A stretch of DNA of 64,000 nt from Antedon bifida. Taxonomy: Eukaryota > Echinodermata > Crinoidea > Comatulida > Antedonidae. Positions 48,801 through 59,551 of the stretch are shown in pieces (position 1 is the stretch's first letter; each line of letters opens with the position of its first letter). Below the pieces are notes generated by a model, which made no database searches, was not told the DNA's origin, and saw only the letters and a list, made by a program, of their open reading frames with translations. The position numbers and the translations under genes were made by a program. The stretch is from contig OY727096.1 of the NCBI GenBank assembly GCA_963402885.1, forward strand, positions 28,067,820-28,131,819, given 5' to 3'.

Positions 48801-50115
48801 TATAGTAACCTTTTATGTCTAAAAATAATTTTCGACCTTTTTATTTTTCGATATAACTGGTTACTATAGCATAATTTACATGCGCAGAACCCATTATTCG
48901 ACTCTGCGCATGTTCATTATCCTATAGTACCATTTTTATAAAAAAATAAAAGGGTCGAAAATTGGCAATTTTTCGAAAATTTCCCTGTACTATAGTTCAG
49001 GGATTTTTTCCAAAAATGATCAAATTTCGACCTTTTTATTTTTCGATATAACTGGTTACTATAGCATCATTCACATGCGCAGAACCCATTATTCGACTCT
49101 GCGCATGTTTATTATGCTATAGTAACCATTTATGTCTAAAAATAATTTTCGACCATTTTATTTTTTGATATAACTGGTTACAATAGCACAATTGACATGC
49201 GCAGACCCATTATTCGACTCTGCGCATGTTTATTATGCTATAGTAACCATTTATGTCAAAAAATAAAAGGGTCGAAAATTGGCAATTTTTCGAAAATTTC
49301 CCTGTACCATAGTTCAGGGAATTTTTCCAAAAATGACCAAATTTCGACCTTTTTATTTTTCGATATAACTGGTTACTATAGCATAATTCACATGCGCAGA
49401 ACCCATTATTCGACTCTGCGCGTGTTTATTATTATATAGTAACCATTTATGTCAAAAAATAAAAGGGTCGAAAATTAGCTATTTTTCGAAAGTGTCCCTG
49501 TAAAGTTAGGGATTTTTTCCAAAAATGGCAAAATTTCGACCTTTTTATTTTTCGATATAACTGGTTGCTATAGCATAATTGACATGCGCAGAACCCATTA
49601 TTCGACTCTGCGCATGTTTATTATACTATAGAAACAATTTATGTCAAAAAATAAAATGATCGAAAATTTCTCTGTACTATTTTTTAGTACAGGGATTTTA
49701 TCGAAAAATTGCCAAAATATCCACTTTTTAAAATTATGCGATAAAATTGCCATATATGCGCATATATTGTTTTATCATCATTAATATAAAAGGGTCGAAA
49801 TTTGCCCATTTTTCGTAAATTTCCCTCTACTATAGTACAAGGATTTTTTCGAAAAATGGCCAAATATCCACTTTTTAAAATTCAATAATTATGTGATAAT
49901 ATTGCCATATATTGTGTTATCATCATCTTAAAGAGCTATAGTAACTAGTTATGTCAAATATAAAAGGGTCGAAATTTGCCCATTTTTCGTAAATTTTCCT
50001 GTACAGGGATTTTTTCGAAAAATGGCCAAACTATCTACTTTTGAAAATTCAATAATTATGCGATAATATTGCCATATATGCGCATATATTGTGTTATCAT
50101 CATCTCATAGAGCTA
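45885..50115. repeat. 4.2 kb palindromic satellite, 317-bp higher-order period
   Basis: About 22 copies of the dyad CATGCGCAG-(about 15 bp ACCCATTATTCGA)-CTGCGCATG. Each sits inside a longer inverted repeat: TGGTTACTATAGCATAAT on the left and ATTATGCTATAGTAACCA on the right, then outward TTTTTATTTTTCGA / TCGAAAATTATTTTTAG. Dyad positions from 46963 to 49391 are mostly spaced alternately by 121-123 and 194-196 bp, a 317-bp two-monomer unit. The longer spacer adds a second dyad, CCCTGTACTATAGTTCAGGG. Outer copies (45885-46620 and 49420-50115) are diverged and share edge sequence GATAATATTGCCATATATTG. No coding potential. It fills the gap between the 3' ends of NMT and RBM48. Confidence 0.93.
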
Positions 50116-50399
50116 TAGTAACTATTTATGCCAAAAAATAAAGAATCTAAATATATAATATGTACTATTTAATAAATAATAGTAGAGGGATTTAAAAAAA
50201 AAAAAAAAAAAAAAATCATTTTCCATGCAATTTCATTATAATTTTTCGACATGCTGTATAGCAATATATATAGTACACGTAGAAATAATTTTTTCGTGTT
50301 TTTCAATTTATTTTGTAAAATACAGATCGATTGATATATTAAATCAATCAAAAAAAAGATAAACATAACTGTTAAATTGTCGAGAATATTGTACGTATG

Positions 50400-53300
50400 T
50401 CAAATGCGTATTCTTTCTGTACTTGAAATAGCTGGTGGCGCTGTTGATACTTCTGGTAAACTTGGTGCTTTTGAAACCTACCAAAGAAAATAAAGAAATC
50501 TGTAAAAATGCTATTTTTAAAGTTTAGGTGTCCCCTTAATACAAAATGAATAACTTACAGTGACGCAGAGACCTGAGGCCCCTGGTTTTAATGCCTTTTT
50601 TCCTCTGGGCATTGCTCAGGGACCATGATAAGCTCTGATGCCACTGGATTTAGCCAGTGAGCGCTCATAGCCGATACGCCACTGCACTGTTAACTTACCA
50701 TTTTCATTTTACTTCTAATACTTTCAACTGTCCTTCCAAATGAGCAGCTTTCCGTGGATGGCTGTTTTGGCCCTGGTGGCTGTTCATACTCAACCACATT
50801 ATTGCCTTGTCTGTAGAACGTAATTCCTGGCTTTGAGTGTGACGTCATTTGCCCTTCCCATCTCTTCTCGCACTCATTTGTACTAGTATTTAAATTTGCT
50901 TGAGACGATGTACGTTTTCTTGTTACACTTGTTGGGACAAACTTTATACAATCTTGTTTCTTCTTTGTGTTTACATGTTGGGAATCAGAAATTGATGCAA
51001 CAGTATGCAAGCTATTTTGAAATTGGCATGGTGGTTTTTGATGCGTAAAGTCAATTTGGTCTCGGTGCTTAGGCCTTTGAGATGGACAATAATTCCTGCA
51101 TTGTTCTGAATTGAGACATGGTTTAATGAGATTTACCTCTCCTGGTAGCTTTGGATGCCTAGCTTCATCTTGTAAATGCTCTTTAAATTGGCCTGAAGGC
51201 CGATAATAGTCATCAGCGTGTTGCGTTTGTTTTCCAAATCTAGGCCGTCGCGATTGAGGTGGGCCAGGGTGGCTATACCCCACAGGATATGGATTGAACT
51301 GAGGGGGTAGCGTAGAGTGAGCACTTGGTAATCGTGGTTGATCGCCATCATATTTTGTACGTTTCCATTTTTCAAACGGTAGTTGCTTTGGTGGATCTGG
51401 CAATGCTGGAAGAAAACTGTCACTGTTTTCAACTGTTTGTTTATCGTTTGTGTAAACTTGACTATCAGATGATATTTCATTCATTTTTGAGACTTCTTTT
51501 TTATCTTGTATTAAACCTGACAGCTGACTTGTAGACGTGCTAAGTATCTGCTCGTCATGTCGATTTCCATCATTAGAAGTATGAGCATCTATAAATAAAA
51601 CATTGAAAAATCGATGATATACCCGAGAAGTAATCAACAGCATCATTTTACAAGATAGGTCTCCCTCCAATAAAAGACCATTTTTAGGACCCACGTTTTA
51701 AGCTCTAGCTAGACTATTAAACTTGATGATGTGACAAAAAATTTGATGTGTCCAAATATGGTAGTGATATGACACCATCGTATCCATATATGGGCACATC
51801 ACATTTTTCATTCAAGGAAACTGTTCAGCTGGGTCCACCCAAACAGTCTGTGGTCTCTAATTAGAGGGAGTCTTGGAGAGAGCGGCTAATGCTTTTGGTA
51901 AATTGATTTCTAATGGAGCACAAATAAGAAAAGTAAGTAATATTTATACTTGCACTGATGAAGGGCTAGTGTTGTCGAAAGCTCTGCAAATATTTCTGGC
52001 TGATTTACTTTATCGTTTTCATAATTAGCTATTGCATATTTTATATGGTATCTCCATTGAGATCCAGCCACTGATACCCACAACATTGATCTATATATAT
52101 ATTTAGTAAATTTCTAACCTTCTAGTTGGATTTGGCGTGTTCTTCTTGCAATAGCCTTTCTTCGCTCTTGTAACTTTAGTCGTGTATCAGACACCGTTTC
52201 ATACTCTGGAGCATAGCAAACATGAAGTACACCACCATAGAATGATTGGTCATCAAGTTTACGCTTTGCAACTCTGGTATTTAAAGCATTTGTTTTAGTC
52301 TACAAAATAGTTAAAAAGTGGGGGTTGGGGGGGAGGGGAGATATTTGAATGAATAGATAGGGAGCTTCTTATATTATTAAACAAAGAATTTATGGAAGTC
52401 TATTCAGGAATATTTTAATGGGGCACGTCTTATCAAACACTTACTAGCAATCTATAATTCTACTGATGTAATTCTTTTATTCGCAAGCCCGACTGGACCT
52501 AACCCTGGCCCATAAAACTGGGACCAATCATCTATGGTTCTCGATCATATGTTCCCCTGCCCACCTGACTAATAATTTCCCCTTAACTACTGTACAGTAC
52601 AGTACCTCGCTGCTTGAAGTTGTTGGTATTTTATCCAATATACTTTGGTAAATTGTTCTGTTGGGTAATCGTCTAGTATTCGATACTCATCTATTGTACC
52701 ATAGAGAGAACACAGTTCTAATAACTCTCTGGTGATCTTTACGTCAGGTACACCTTGTATCAAAAGATACACAGATTCTTTGTTGATAGTAAATACCTGA
52801 AATGAAAAACATTTTGTAGGAACAAAAAACAGCCTCTTATTAATATTATTAGTATAGGCATACATACATAAATTCAGCGCCTTTATATTAACTGCGCTAG
52901 CTAGACATATTAATGTAGGAGGACCTGCCTAGCCTAGATGATGGAGCCCTCCCTAGCTCTCTAGGCCTAGTAGTAGTAGTACAGTACTAGTAGAAGTAGC
53001 ATAGCCTAGGTAGCCTAAAGTATATAACCTTTTTGGTAGCCGAACCTAGCCTAGTTAGGCCTCCTGGTCTACTAGGTCTAGGCTAGTCAAGTTAGTGTAG
53101 GAGGGGGCCACACTCTTTACTCTCTATTCTAGGCTAAGCTAGGCCCTAGTAGGGCCTAGGCTAGTTGGCTGGAAAGGCCTCGGCTCGGTCGGCTTCTTTA
53201 TCTAGGCCTAGCCTACTTCTTATTAGGCCTAGCCTAGCTAGCACACAGAGACGATTGCATATATGGAATTCTAAATTTGATATGGATTATTAGGATCGAT

Positions 53301-53404
53301 CCGATTATTACTTTGACAGCTCGATCACGGTTGCCTTCTCTATACTTAGGACGATCTACTGCAATTTTACTACGTTCATGGTGCTCTTTCAGCAAAGTCG
53401 ACAT
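50400..53404 (-). CDS. RBM48: RNA-binding protein 48
   Basis: Five minus-strand exons: 53404-53312, 52796-52606, 52273-52119, 51588-50699, 50477-50400; 468 aa. The N-terminus (MSTLLKEHHERSKIAVDRPK, then YREGNRDRAVK) and the RRM (residues about 32-117: VFTINKESVYLLIQGVP, ELCSLYGTIDEY, YPTEQFTKVYWIKY, AKRKLDDQSFYGGVLHVCYAPEYE) match RBM48, a stabilising factor of the minor (U12-type) spliceosome that works with ARMC7 in the nucleus. The 3' end of exon 2 and the acceptor of exon 3 were chosen by frame and family length: CCAG at 52274-52277 gives AARVAKRKLDDQ, whereas the nearer TTTGTAG would shift the frame into a stop. The large fourth exon is low-complexity, Gln/Pro/Ser-rich and poorly conserved; the last exon ends STERIRI, resembling the basic RRRI end of vertebrate RBM48. 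It is about 100 residues longer than human (367 aa), all in exon 4. A minus-strand AATAAA is at 50312-50307. Confidence 0.9.
51699..51817. mobile_element. Family A MITE, truncated, RBM48 intron 3
   Basis: TAAGCTCTAGCTAGACTATT at the left; interior with TGTCCAAATATGGTAGTGATATG and TCCATATATGGGCACATCAC; right arm lost after CATTTTTCATTCAAG. Confidence 0.7.
51935..52105 (+). repeat. Family F dispersed repeat, second copy
   Basis: ACTTGCACTGATGAAGGGCT, AGTGTTGTCGAAAGCTCTGC, GGTATCTCCATTGAGATCCA and GCCACTGATACCCACA occur in the same order as on the minus strand at 30060-30252. Here the stem is weakened (GGGC against TGTC). In RBM48 intron 3. Confidence 0.7.
52915..53245. repeat. AGGCCTA/CTAGCCTA cluster, RBM48 intron 1
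   Basis: The densest such cluster in the window: TAGGCCTAGTAGTAGT, GCCTAGCCTACTT and many overlapping CTAGG/CCTAG words over 330 bp, immediately downstream (in gene orientation) of RBM48 exon 1. Confidence 0.8.
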
Positions 53405-56191
53405 GTTTTTGTTTATTTTTTTCCTAAGCTAGCTAGATACGATCCATGGTATGTATAGAGGGCGCCCTATAGTTTAATAAATAAAACGGCAAAATGAATA
53501 CTGCTTGGCGCGGCCCTAGCTTTTTTTTTAAATCGAAAAATGTATAACGCTGTATAGTGTTCATAAATTAAAAAATATGTAATAAAATAATAACTAAAAA
53601 GAGTATAGCTTGAAATTTAATTTATTGATTGATTTAAATTTGTTTACACGCTTGTTGACTGACTGTCCAATGTAAGTGTGCGCTCTCAAAAGGCAAGAAG
53701 TAAGTAGGCTACTACAAGGACAACAGCAGTGTGATCCATCCAACGTCTTGCCTATTCTAAAGCACTGCTGCTAATCAGAAAACTGCTCTTTGAACCAAAG
53801 ATAGAGTACACTATCTTTGTTTGAACACACTGTCTCTTGCTGCCCTCTATAGAAATGTGCGAATCAACTTCATTTTTTAAATCAGGATCAACACCAAAAT
53901 GTCTCAATCGTATGCGCAGTCTGATTGCTCTATTGATATGTCTGCGCCGATGATTAATTGGCAACAACAATATTTTTCTGAACAATTGTTTTTAATTTCA
54001 TCAAAATCGGACGACGGAAAGGTTCATTTTATTACAACCGTAGTTTTATGTATTTGAAAAATAGTAATAAAATATGCAATTAGTTTTATACCTCCCTGAC
54101 ATGTTCCGGAAACTTCTACCGGAAGAACACTTACGGTAATCTATAAACTACTACCCATGATGAATACGAATTAGCAAGTAATATTTTTGACAAACATTGT
54201 AAACTATTTCTGACCATGGCATGGAACACACGAAATGATATATATAATACAATTATTCCTTCTCAAATTTTAATTTATACATTTTCTTAGTTTTTAATCT
54301 TTCTCAGTTTTTTTTGTATATAGTAAGTGTGTGTGTATTATTCAATGTAAACTTGCACATCTCATTGAGACTGTGCCTCTAATTTAAAAGAGATAGCCTA
54401 CAATAAAATTTCAGTTCAGTACTACTAAATAGCATTTGACGAGTGGTGCAATAATTGTTTTTATATGGCTATATTACACGTACCTATTTAACGATTAGAA
54501 CCAGTCAAATTCCTAAGCCCTTACTAAGTGTGAAGGATGCATTGGACCATGGAGCTATACAATTAGCTCCATGATTGAACGATATTTTATTTCCAAAATA
54601 GAAAATACAAATTTGTTTTTGTCGACCTTGGCATTTACCTAGAAAATAATAATTTGATTAAATAAAAACCATGAGGTGCCCATGGGATAAAACCAGATAC
54701 ATATAAATTAAAAACAAACTAGGTAGGCCTACTGGAGTGATTGTATGCGTGGGCTAAATAACGTACAAGGCCGCTCGAGGGGCTATTCAGCGGGACCATG
54801 GAATAAACCAGTTTGTCTGCCCAAGAGGATGTGTATTATTAATTCATCTGCGTCATTAAGTCGCAATATTTTTTTTAGTTTTTTTAGATTAGCAAAATTT
54901 ATATTTTGTTTGCTCCTTGTTGATTTTTTAATATAATTATTATCATAGCATCATTTTTGTTATAGAAATTAGACGCCGCCGAAGTTTAAACAACACAGTC
55001 AATTACCGAACCAGATGCCGTGGCAGTTCGTTTATATAGCCTACTCTCTGATCTTTGAATGTACTTTTGGAACCACAGCCATCATCGCGTTCTAATTATA
55101 TAACAATTGTTCTATGATGTTCTTAATTAATATCTCTCATACGTTTCCATGTTGGCACAATTGGTCTAATTTTCATAATGCCCAGCAATAGGACTACGCC
55201 TATAAAAAATATATATATATAATAATTGTAATATAATATAATAAATATGCCTCGCATTTACACGCATGGCCTGTGCCCCAAAAATACAGTTAATAAATTG
55301 ATTTCTTATCCAAAGTTAAATCTGAGATAACTTATATAATAGTTTTCTCAGATAAAATGTTATTTTGATTAAAATTGATTTGTTATCACAAAAGAATTTT
55401 TCAACAAAATTAACTGCAGTGCCTCGTAATTTTCTAAAAACCAGCGATATTCTTTCCGTGCAACCTTTTCCCAGACATGACCCTACTTTAATTCTCCAAG
55501 AAAGATTCGTTCAGAATTCCAACTGGAAATTTATCTTATTTAGGCTAATTTAAACAGCTTTTCAGAATCAGGTCATTAATTTTTTTTTGGACCGGGCACG
55601 ATAAAGAGAACATACGGATGTATCCGATGAACTCAATTGGAAACGGAACGCGTGTTCTATACGGGACAATTATAATGCGTTTATGCTATTGAAATGTCTT
55701 CATTGAAAACGCATGGGACTAAACTTGCTTTGTTTGTTAAGCAAAGCATCAAACTAAGTGTTTCTCTTTGTTGACGCATCTTTGTATATTCAATAACGAT
55801 AACTTAACTCTTCGGGGAAATTGAGTGAGTAAGTCTATACGGACGGTTGAATACTAAAAATCAAAACAAGGCGTTGTCTTTTATTGAACACTGATTTTAC
55901 TGAGCGGTCTGTGTCTGATAATGAGTTAATTGTGATTTGATTAGCGATCGACAACTACAATAATTGGAAAATTTACAAATATTCTGGGATGAGACCGTGT
56001 GTGAACAACATAAATTCACTATGACTGCATGTTGCTGATTGTCGAACGGGTTAATTACTACGCTAATGTTGTTTCACACGCATTATATTCTAATATTATA
56101 ATCACGGTTTGATACAAAAGAAAAACCCATTTATATCATGTTTCGGCTCTATCCTAGAAGGCTAAGCCTAGTCCCACTGGTTAGTAGAGCC
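53405..56191. other. RBM48 5' flank and intergenic
   Basis: No exon recognised. The first 120 bp upstream of the RBM48 start (GAGGGCGCCCTATAG, TTGGCGCGGCCC) is locally GC-richer and probably holds its promoter. A short perfect stem TGGAGCTA-N-TAGCTCCA lies at 54548-54573. The remainder is AT-rich, unremarkable DNA. Confidence 0.4.
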
Positions 56192-56359
56192 ATAGCTTGG
56201 TTCCCACTAGAAACGCAACGCAAGAACGTAGTACGCAACTCAAGCGAGTTGACCAATCACAAGCGACATTTCGGAGATCCATCGCTTGTGGTTGCTCAAC
56301 TCACTTTGCGTTGTTGCGCTTACGTCTTTGCGTTGCGTCTCTAGTGGGAACCAAGCTTA
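56192..56359. mobile_element. Family B foldback element, complete
   Basis: Left TAGCTTGGTTCCCACTAGAA, right CTCTAGTGGGAACCAAGCTTA. Interior arms ACGCAACGCAAGAACGTA and TACGTCTTTGCGTTGCGT also pair, and a central GCGA..TCGC dyad surrounds CATTTCGGAGATCCA. Confidence 0.9.
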
Positions 56360-56924
56360 TGGTATAGTCGCCATATGTGTGCACAAATGTGCTGTATGGA
56401 ATTTGATGATTTTACTGAACATGTATACCGTGGATTTGCTGACTTGCTATACTATTACGTCAGGAAAAAGTTTAGTCATTATGTTACTGTTGATGACCTG
56501 CCAAAATGTCTGAATTATAAAACCTGTTTATGGATAATTAATTTTTACAAATGCAATGTAATCAATCAATCATCAACTGTCACTTATAGAGTGCAGTACT
56601 TTTGACAAGGTTAACATAATTTATTTCAATCAAAATCGTAGACATTTATGTAATTGTATTTATTCATTTCAAATTTGTTTAGCCATTACATTTCTATGTT
56701 TGAATAACGAGTAAATTATAAACACATAATGTACTACATTCCTCTTAGTTGGACATTTCGTGTTTCAGATCATCCATAATAATGAAAACAATAATAGGCT
56801 ACATTTTGTATTGACTTCATTTAGTTGAAAATTCAATTTTGAAAAATAAAACACAGCAAGTTTAAATCAACTTTTAACTGGGGTGGTAGTTTACTGTTAC
56901 AAAAACTAGGGTGGTAGTTTACTG

Positions 56925-57110
56925 TTAAACAACTAAAAACCTAACGACTGATTAATTGTTAAACAACTAGCTGTTAAATGACTAGTTAACTGTTAAACAT
57001 CTAGCTGTTAAATGACTAGTTAACTGTTAAATAACTACCTGTTAAATGACCAACTAGTGTTGAAGAACTAGTTAAATTGTTGAATGACTCGTATAATATT
57101 GTTAAACCAG
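56925..57110. repeat. GTTAAACAACTAG tandem repeat
   Basis: Five to six copies of a roughly 36-bp unit built from CTAGCTGTTAAATGA and CTAGTTAACTGTTAAA; the unit contains GTTAAC and CTAG palindromes. Related single words continue to 57330. Confidence 0.75.
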
Positions 57111-57856
57111 TTAACTTTCTTTTTAATTAATTAACATAGGCCTAGCCATTTTGCTAATAACATTGTATTTTGTTTAATCAATTCGCAACATATTTTTATG
57201 GGTATACATTTATTTTATAATTAAATATGTTTCAACTTAACAGTAACATAGGTAATAGGTAGTTAATAGGTGTTAACTAGGTTAAATGTTAAAGACTAGT
57301 TTTAACAGTTAAAACTGTTAAATGACGGTTGGATGGTCATTTAATACAATTATTTAATAAAATCAAAATTTCAATCAATTACGGTATACAAAAATATATA
57401 ATAATAATAAATAACAATACTCCTTGATGAGAAATAAAACCATGATGATTAGAAGTACTCTTTGTGATTACAGGGTTGGATGAAATACAGAATACTCATC
57501 TCCACTATGAAAAGCAAATGGTTTGGTGGCGTGACTATCAAAGTTCTTAGGCTATACTTTCATACACAGTATGACGAGGCTTCCGACGCTTGGGAATTCT
57601 TAAAGCTTATTAATCCTCAGATCTTAGATACCGGACAGTCAGTTTTCTATTCTTTAAGGATGAATCATTCTCTCCCGTAATAATTTAATTCACTGATTTA
57701 ATTTATTTTGGAACTTCCTTTGGAACCGAAAGAAACTTGTTAAAGAATAACAAACTCAACGACGAGGAAATAATCTAAAAGGCGCGAATTACTGTTTTTA
57801 CAAATTGAAGGAAATGTTTTGTTATAATGCGGTTCGCAAGCGTTGAATCTTCTGAA

Positions 57857-58285
57857 TTTATCATGCGGTATTTCTGAAATATGCCGAAGCATGGCATCTT
57901 TTGAAATATCATGCAGTTTGACACATATGCCTAGACACTGCAGTGCTAGTGACACGTTTGTTATTATTTTGGGGAACATCTAAGAAAATCTGTCTTTTCA
58001 TTCATATGGTATCATCATTTGAATCAACCAGGCTCCATAACAAAATGATGGAGATCCTGAGATGATCTGATACCGTGTCTTTTTGTGTGTGTGTGTGTGT
58101 TTGCCTTTTTTATGTGATACACATAAGTTTGTAACTATGGACGTAGGAATCCGAAATAAAAGTAAAATGATGATTTTATCATGCGGTATTTCATACATAG
58201 GCCCCATAGCATTGGATTTATCATGCAGTAGGCCTATTTGACATGACACATAGACCTAAGTAATTTTGAATTTAGCATGCGGTAA
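57857..58285. repeat. Five dispersed TTTATCATGCGGTATTTC motifs
   Basis: Copies at 57857 (TTTATCATGCGGTATTTC), about 57907 (AATATCATGCAG), 58174 (TTTATCATGCGGTATTTC), 58217 (TTTATCATGCAGTAGG) and 58271 (TTTAGCATGCGGTAAT). Spacing is irregular, so it is not a simple tandem repeat. They precede the speculative first exon at 58399. Confidence 0.55.
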
Positions 58286-58398
58286 TACGGACATTTAGAA
58301 AGGCACAGCACGAGCCATCCTTTTTGCTCAGTCACAGATCATTTAGACTTTGCTGATTTCCGTTCCGAGTTCTGAAGTGAGATAGATCCGACGACGAC

Positions 58399-58465
58399 AT
58401 GTTTCGATGTTTAGCAAGATGCTTGCAAAGCATTGGCCACAAGTCTATCACTTTGTATGCATACC
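58399..58465 (+). CDS. Speculative first coding exon of an unseen gene
   Basis: ATG at 58399 opens 22 codons (MFRCLARCLQSIGHKSITLY then AY) and runs into a good donor, C/GTATGT, at 58465/58466. The peptide is Arg/Lys-positive without acidic residues, like a mitochondrial targeting sequence. The 5' side (CCGTTCCGAGTTCTGAAGTG, GATCCGACGACGAC) is locally GC-richer, as at a promoter. I found no convincing downstream exon before 64000, so this may be chance. Confidence 0.2.
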
Positions 58466-59485
58466 GTATGTTTGTTTGTTGATAATATCCACAGTTTCTA
58501 ATTTATCATCCTGATTTTTTTTAAATACCTAATAACAACAGATCATGCCTATTGATTAGTGATGTCACGAAAGCTGATCAAAATCTCGAGTTATCTGTAT
58601 CTTCAATATGTGTTTAAACATTAAGTAGCACGCCCTCTGTCACTCTCTGCAACCTGCCCAAGTGTTTCGCTCAGTTTTTGAGCGCTTAAATGATCTTTTT
58701 GTCCGTTTTATTTATTTTATTGTTTGCGAACCCTCATCTCAACAAAATTCGTTTGATAAAAACACTGTAGGCGCTAGGTAAGTCTGCGCGGAAGTTCTGT
58801 AATTATTTAATAGAACTGCGGGAAATATTCGATTTCCATGAATTTCCTTCTTCAATAGTAACGCGAATTCAATGTCAAAAACACGTGTAAATTAGATTGA
58901 CAGGTCATAGTAAGTTGTGTTTATTATCATTATTGTTTTTTCTTATTGACTCAAATGTTTATTACGGATTTTCATATTGGCTTGCCAGCCCTTAATTTGC
59001 GCAACCGTTGCTGTCGTAAAACCAAACATTATTGAAGATACAAAAGCATTAGCCTGAACAATATCAGATTACTCTGCACAATGACTGTCTCAATCGTGTA
59101 TGCATGCGAGACCTGGAAAGTACTACAGACTAGGCTATTAGACACAATGCATAATATCATCAGACGATCGAAGATTGCATGACGACTGTAAAAAAAACTA
59201 TTGGCTTTATATTCAGGTCTACAAGAAGAATCAGACAAAAATAAGATAACATCACCGAATAATTGAATGGAAAATCTTGCTCAGAAACGTAAACACAGAT
59301 GTTGGCAAATGTGGAAGAAATTGGTGAAATGTTGCTAATCGACTCTCTAAAGACCACACCCGGTCACTGGACAATTAATCTGTAAACTGACCGACATAAT
59401 GTCAACTGGAATTGTTGTTTTACCTAAACTTTGTTTCAGAACGCTATATTACTGCGCGTAAGTTACGACGTTAAGAACTTCGTCC

Positions 59486-59551
59486 TTAAGTTTCCACTAG
59501 GACGCGATGCAAATTGACCAATTCACAAGCGAATAATGATCCATCGCTTAT
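59486..59551. mobile_element. Family B element, fragment
   Basis: CTTAAGTTTCCACTAGGACG, CGATGCAAATTGACCAATTC and CACAAGCGAATAATGATCCA match the left half and centre of family B; the right arm is absent. Confidence 0.55.

Noticed and set aside
46764..49439. Open frames of about 80 codons in the satellite (46764-47012, 49197-49439)
   Set aside because: They repeat the same peptide (FSKMSLYYSSGIFSK-type) from separate monomers, with frame broken in most copies; satellite by-products.
45885..50115. CRISPR array or prokaryotic insertion
   Set aside because: The repeats are long, diverged and alternate in spacing, there are no unique spacers and no cas genes, and the context is an intron-rich animal genome.
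50690..51694. Single 334-codon minus-strand frame as a complete gene
   Set aside because: Its ATG and first 35 codons are in an intron and its stop follows directly after a GTAAGT donor; it is RBM48 exon 4 with flanking read-through at both ends.
56138..56605. Overlapping open frames at 56138, 56286 and 56375
   Set aside because: The first two run through a family B foldback element; the third has no donor/acceptor context or recognisable protein.
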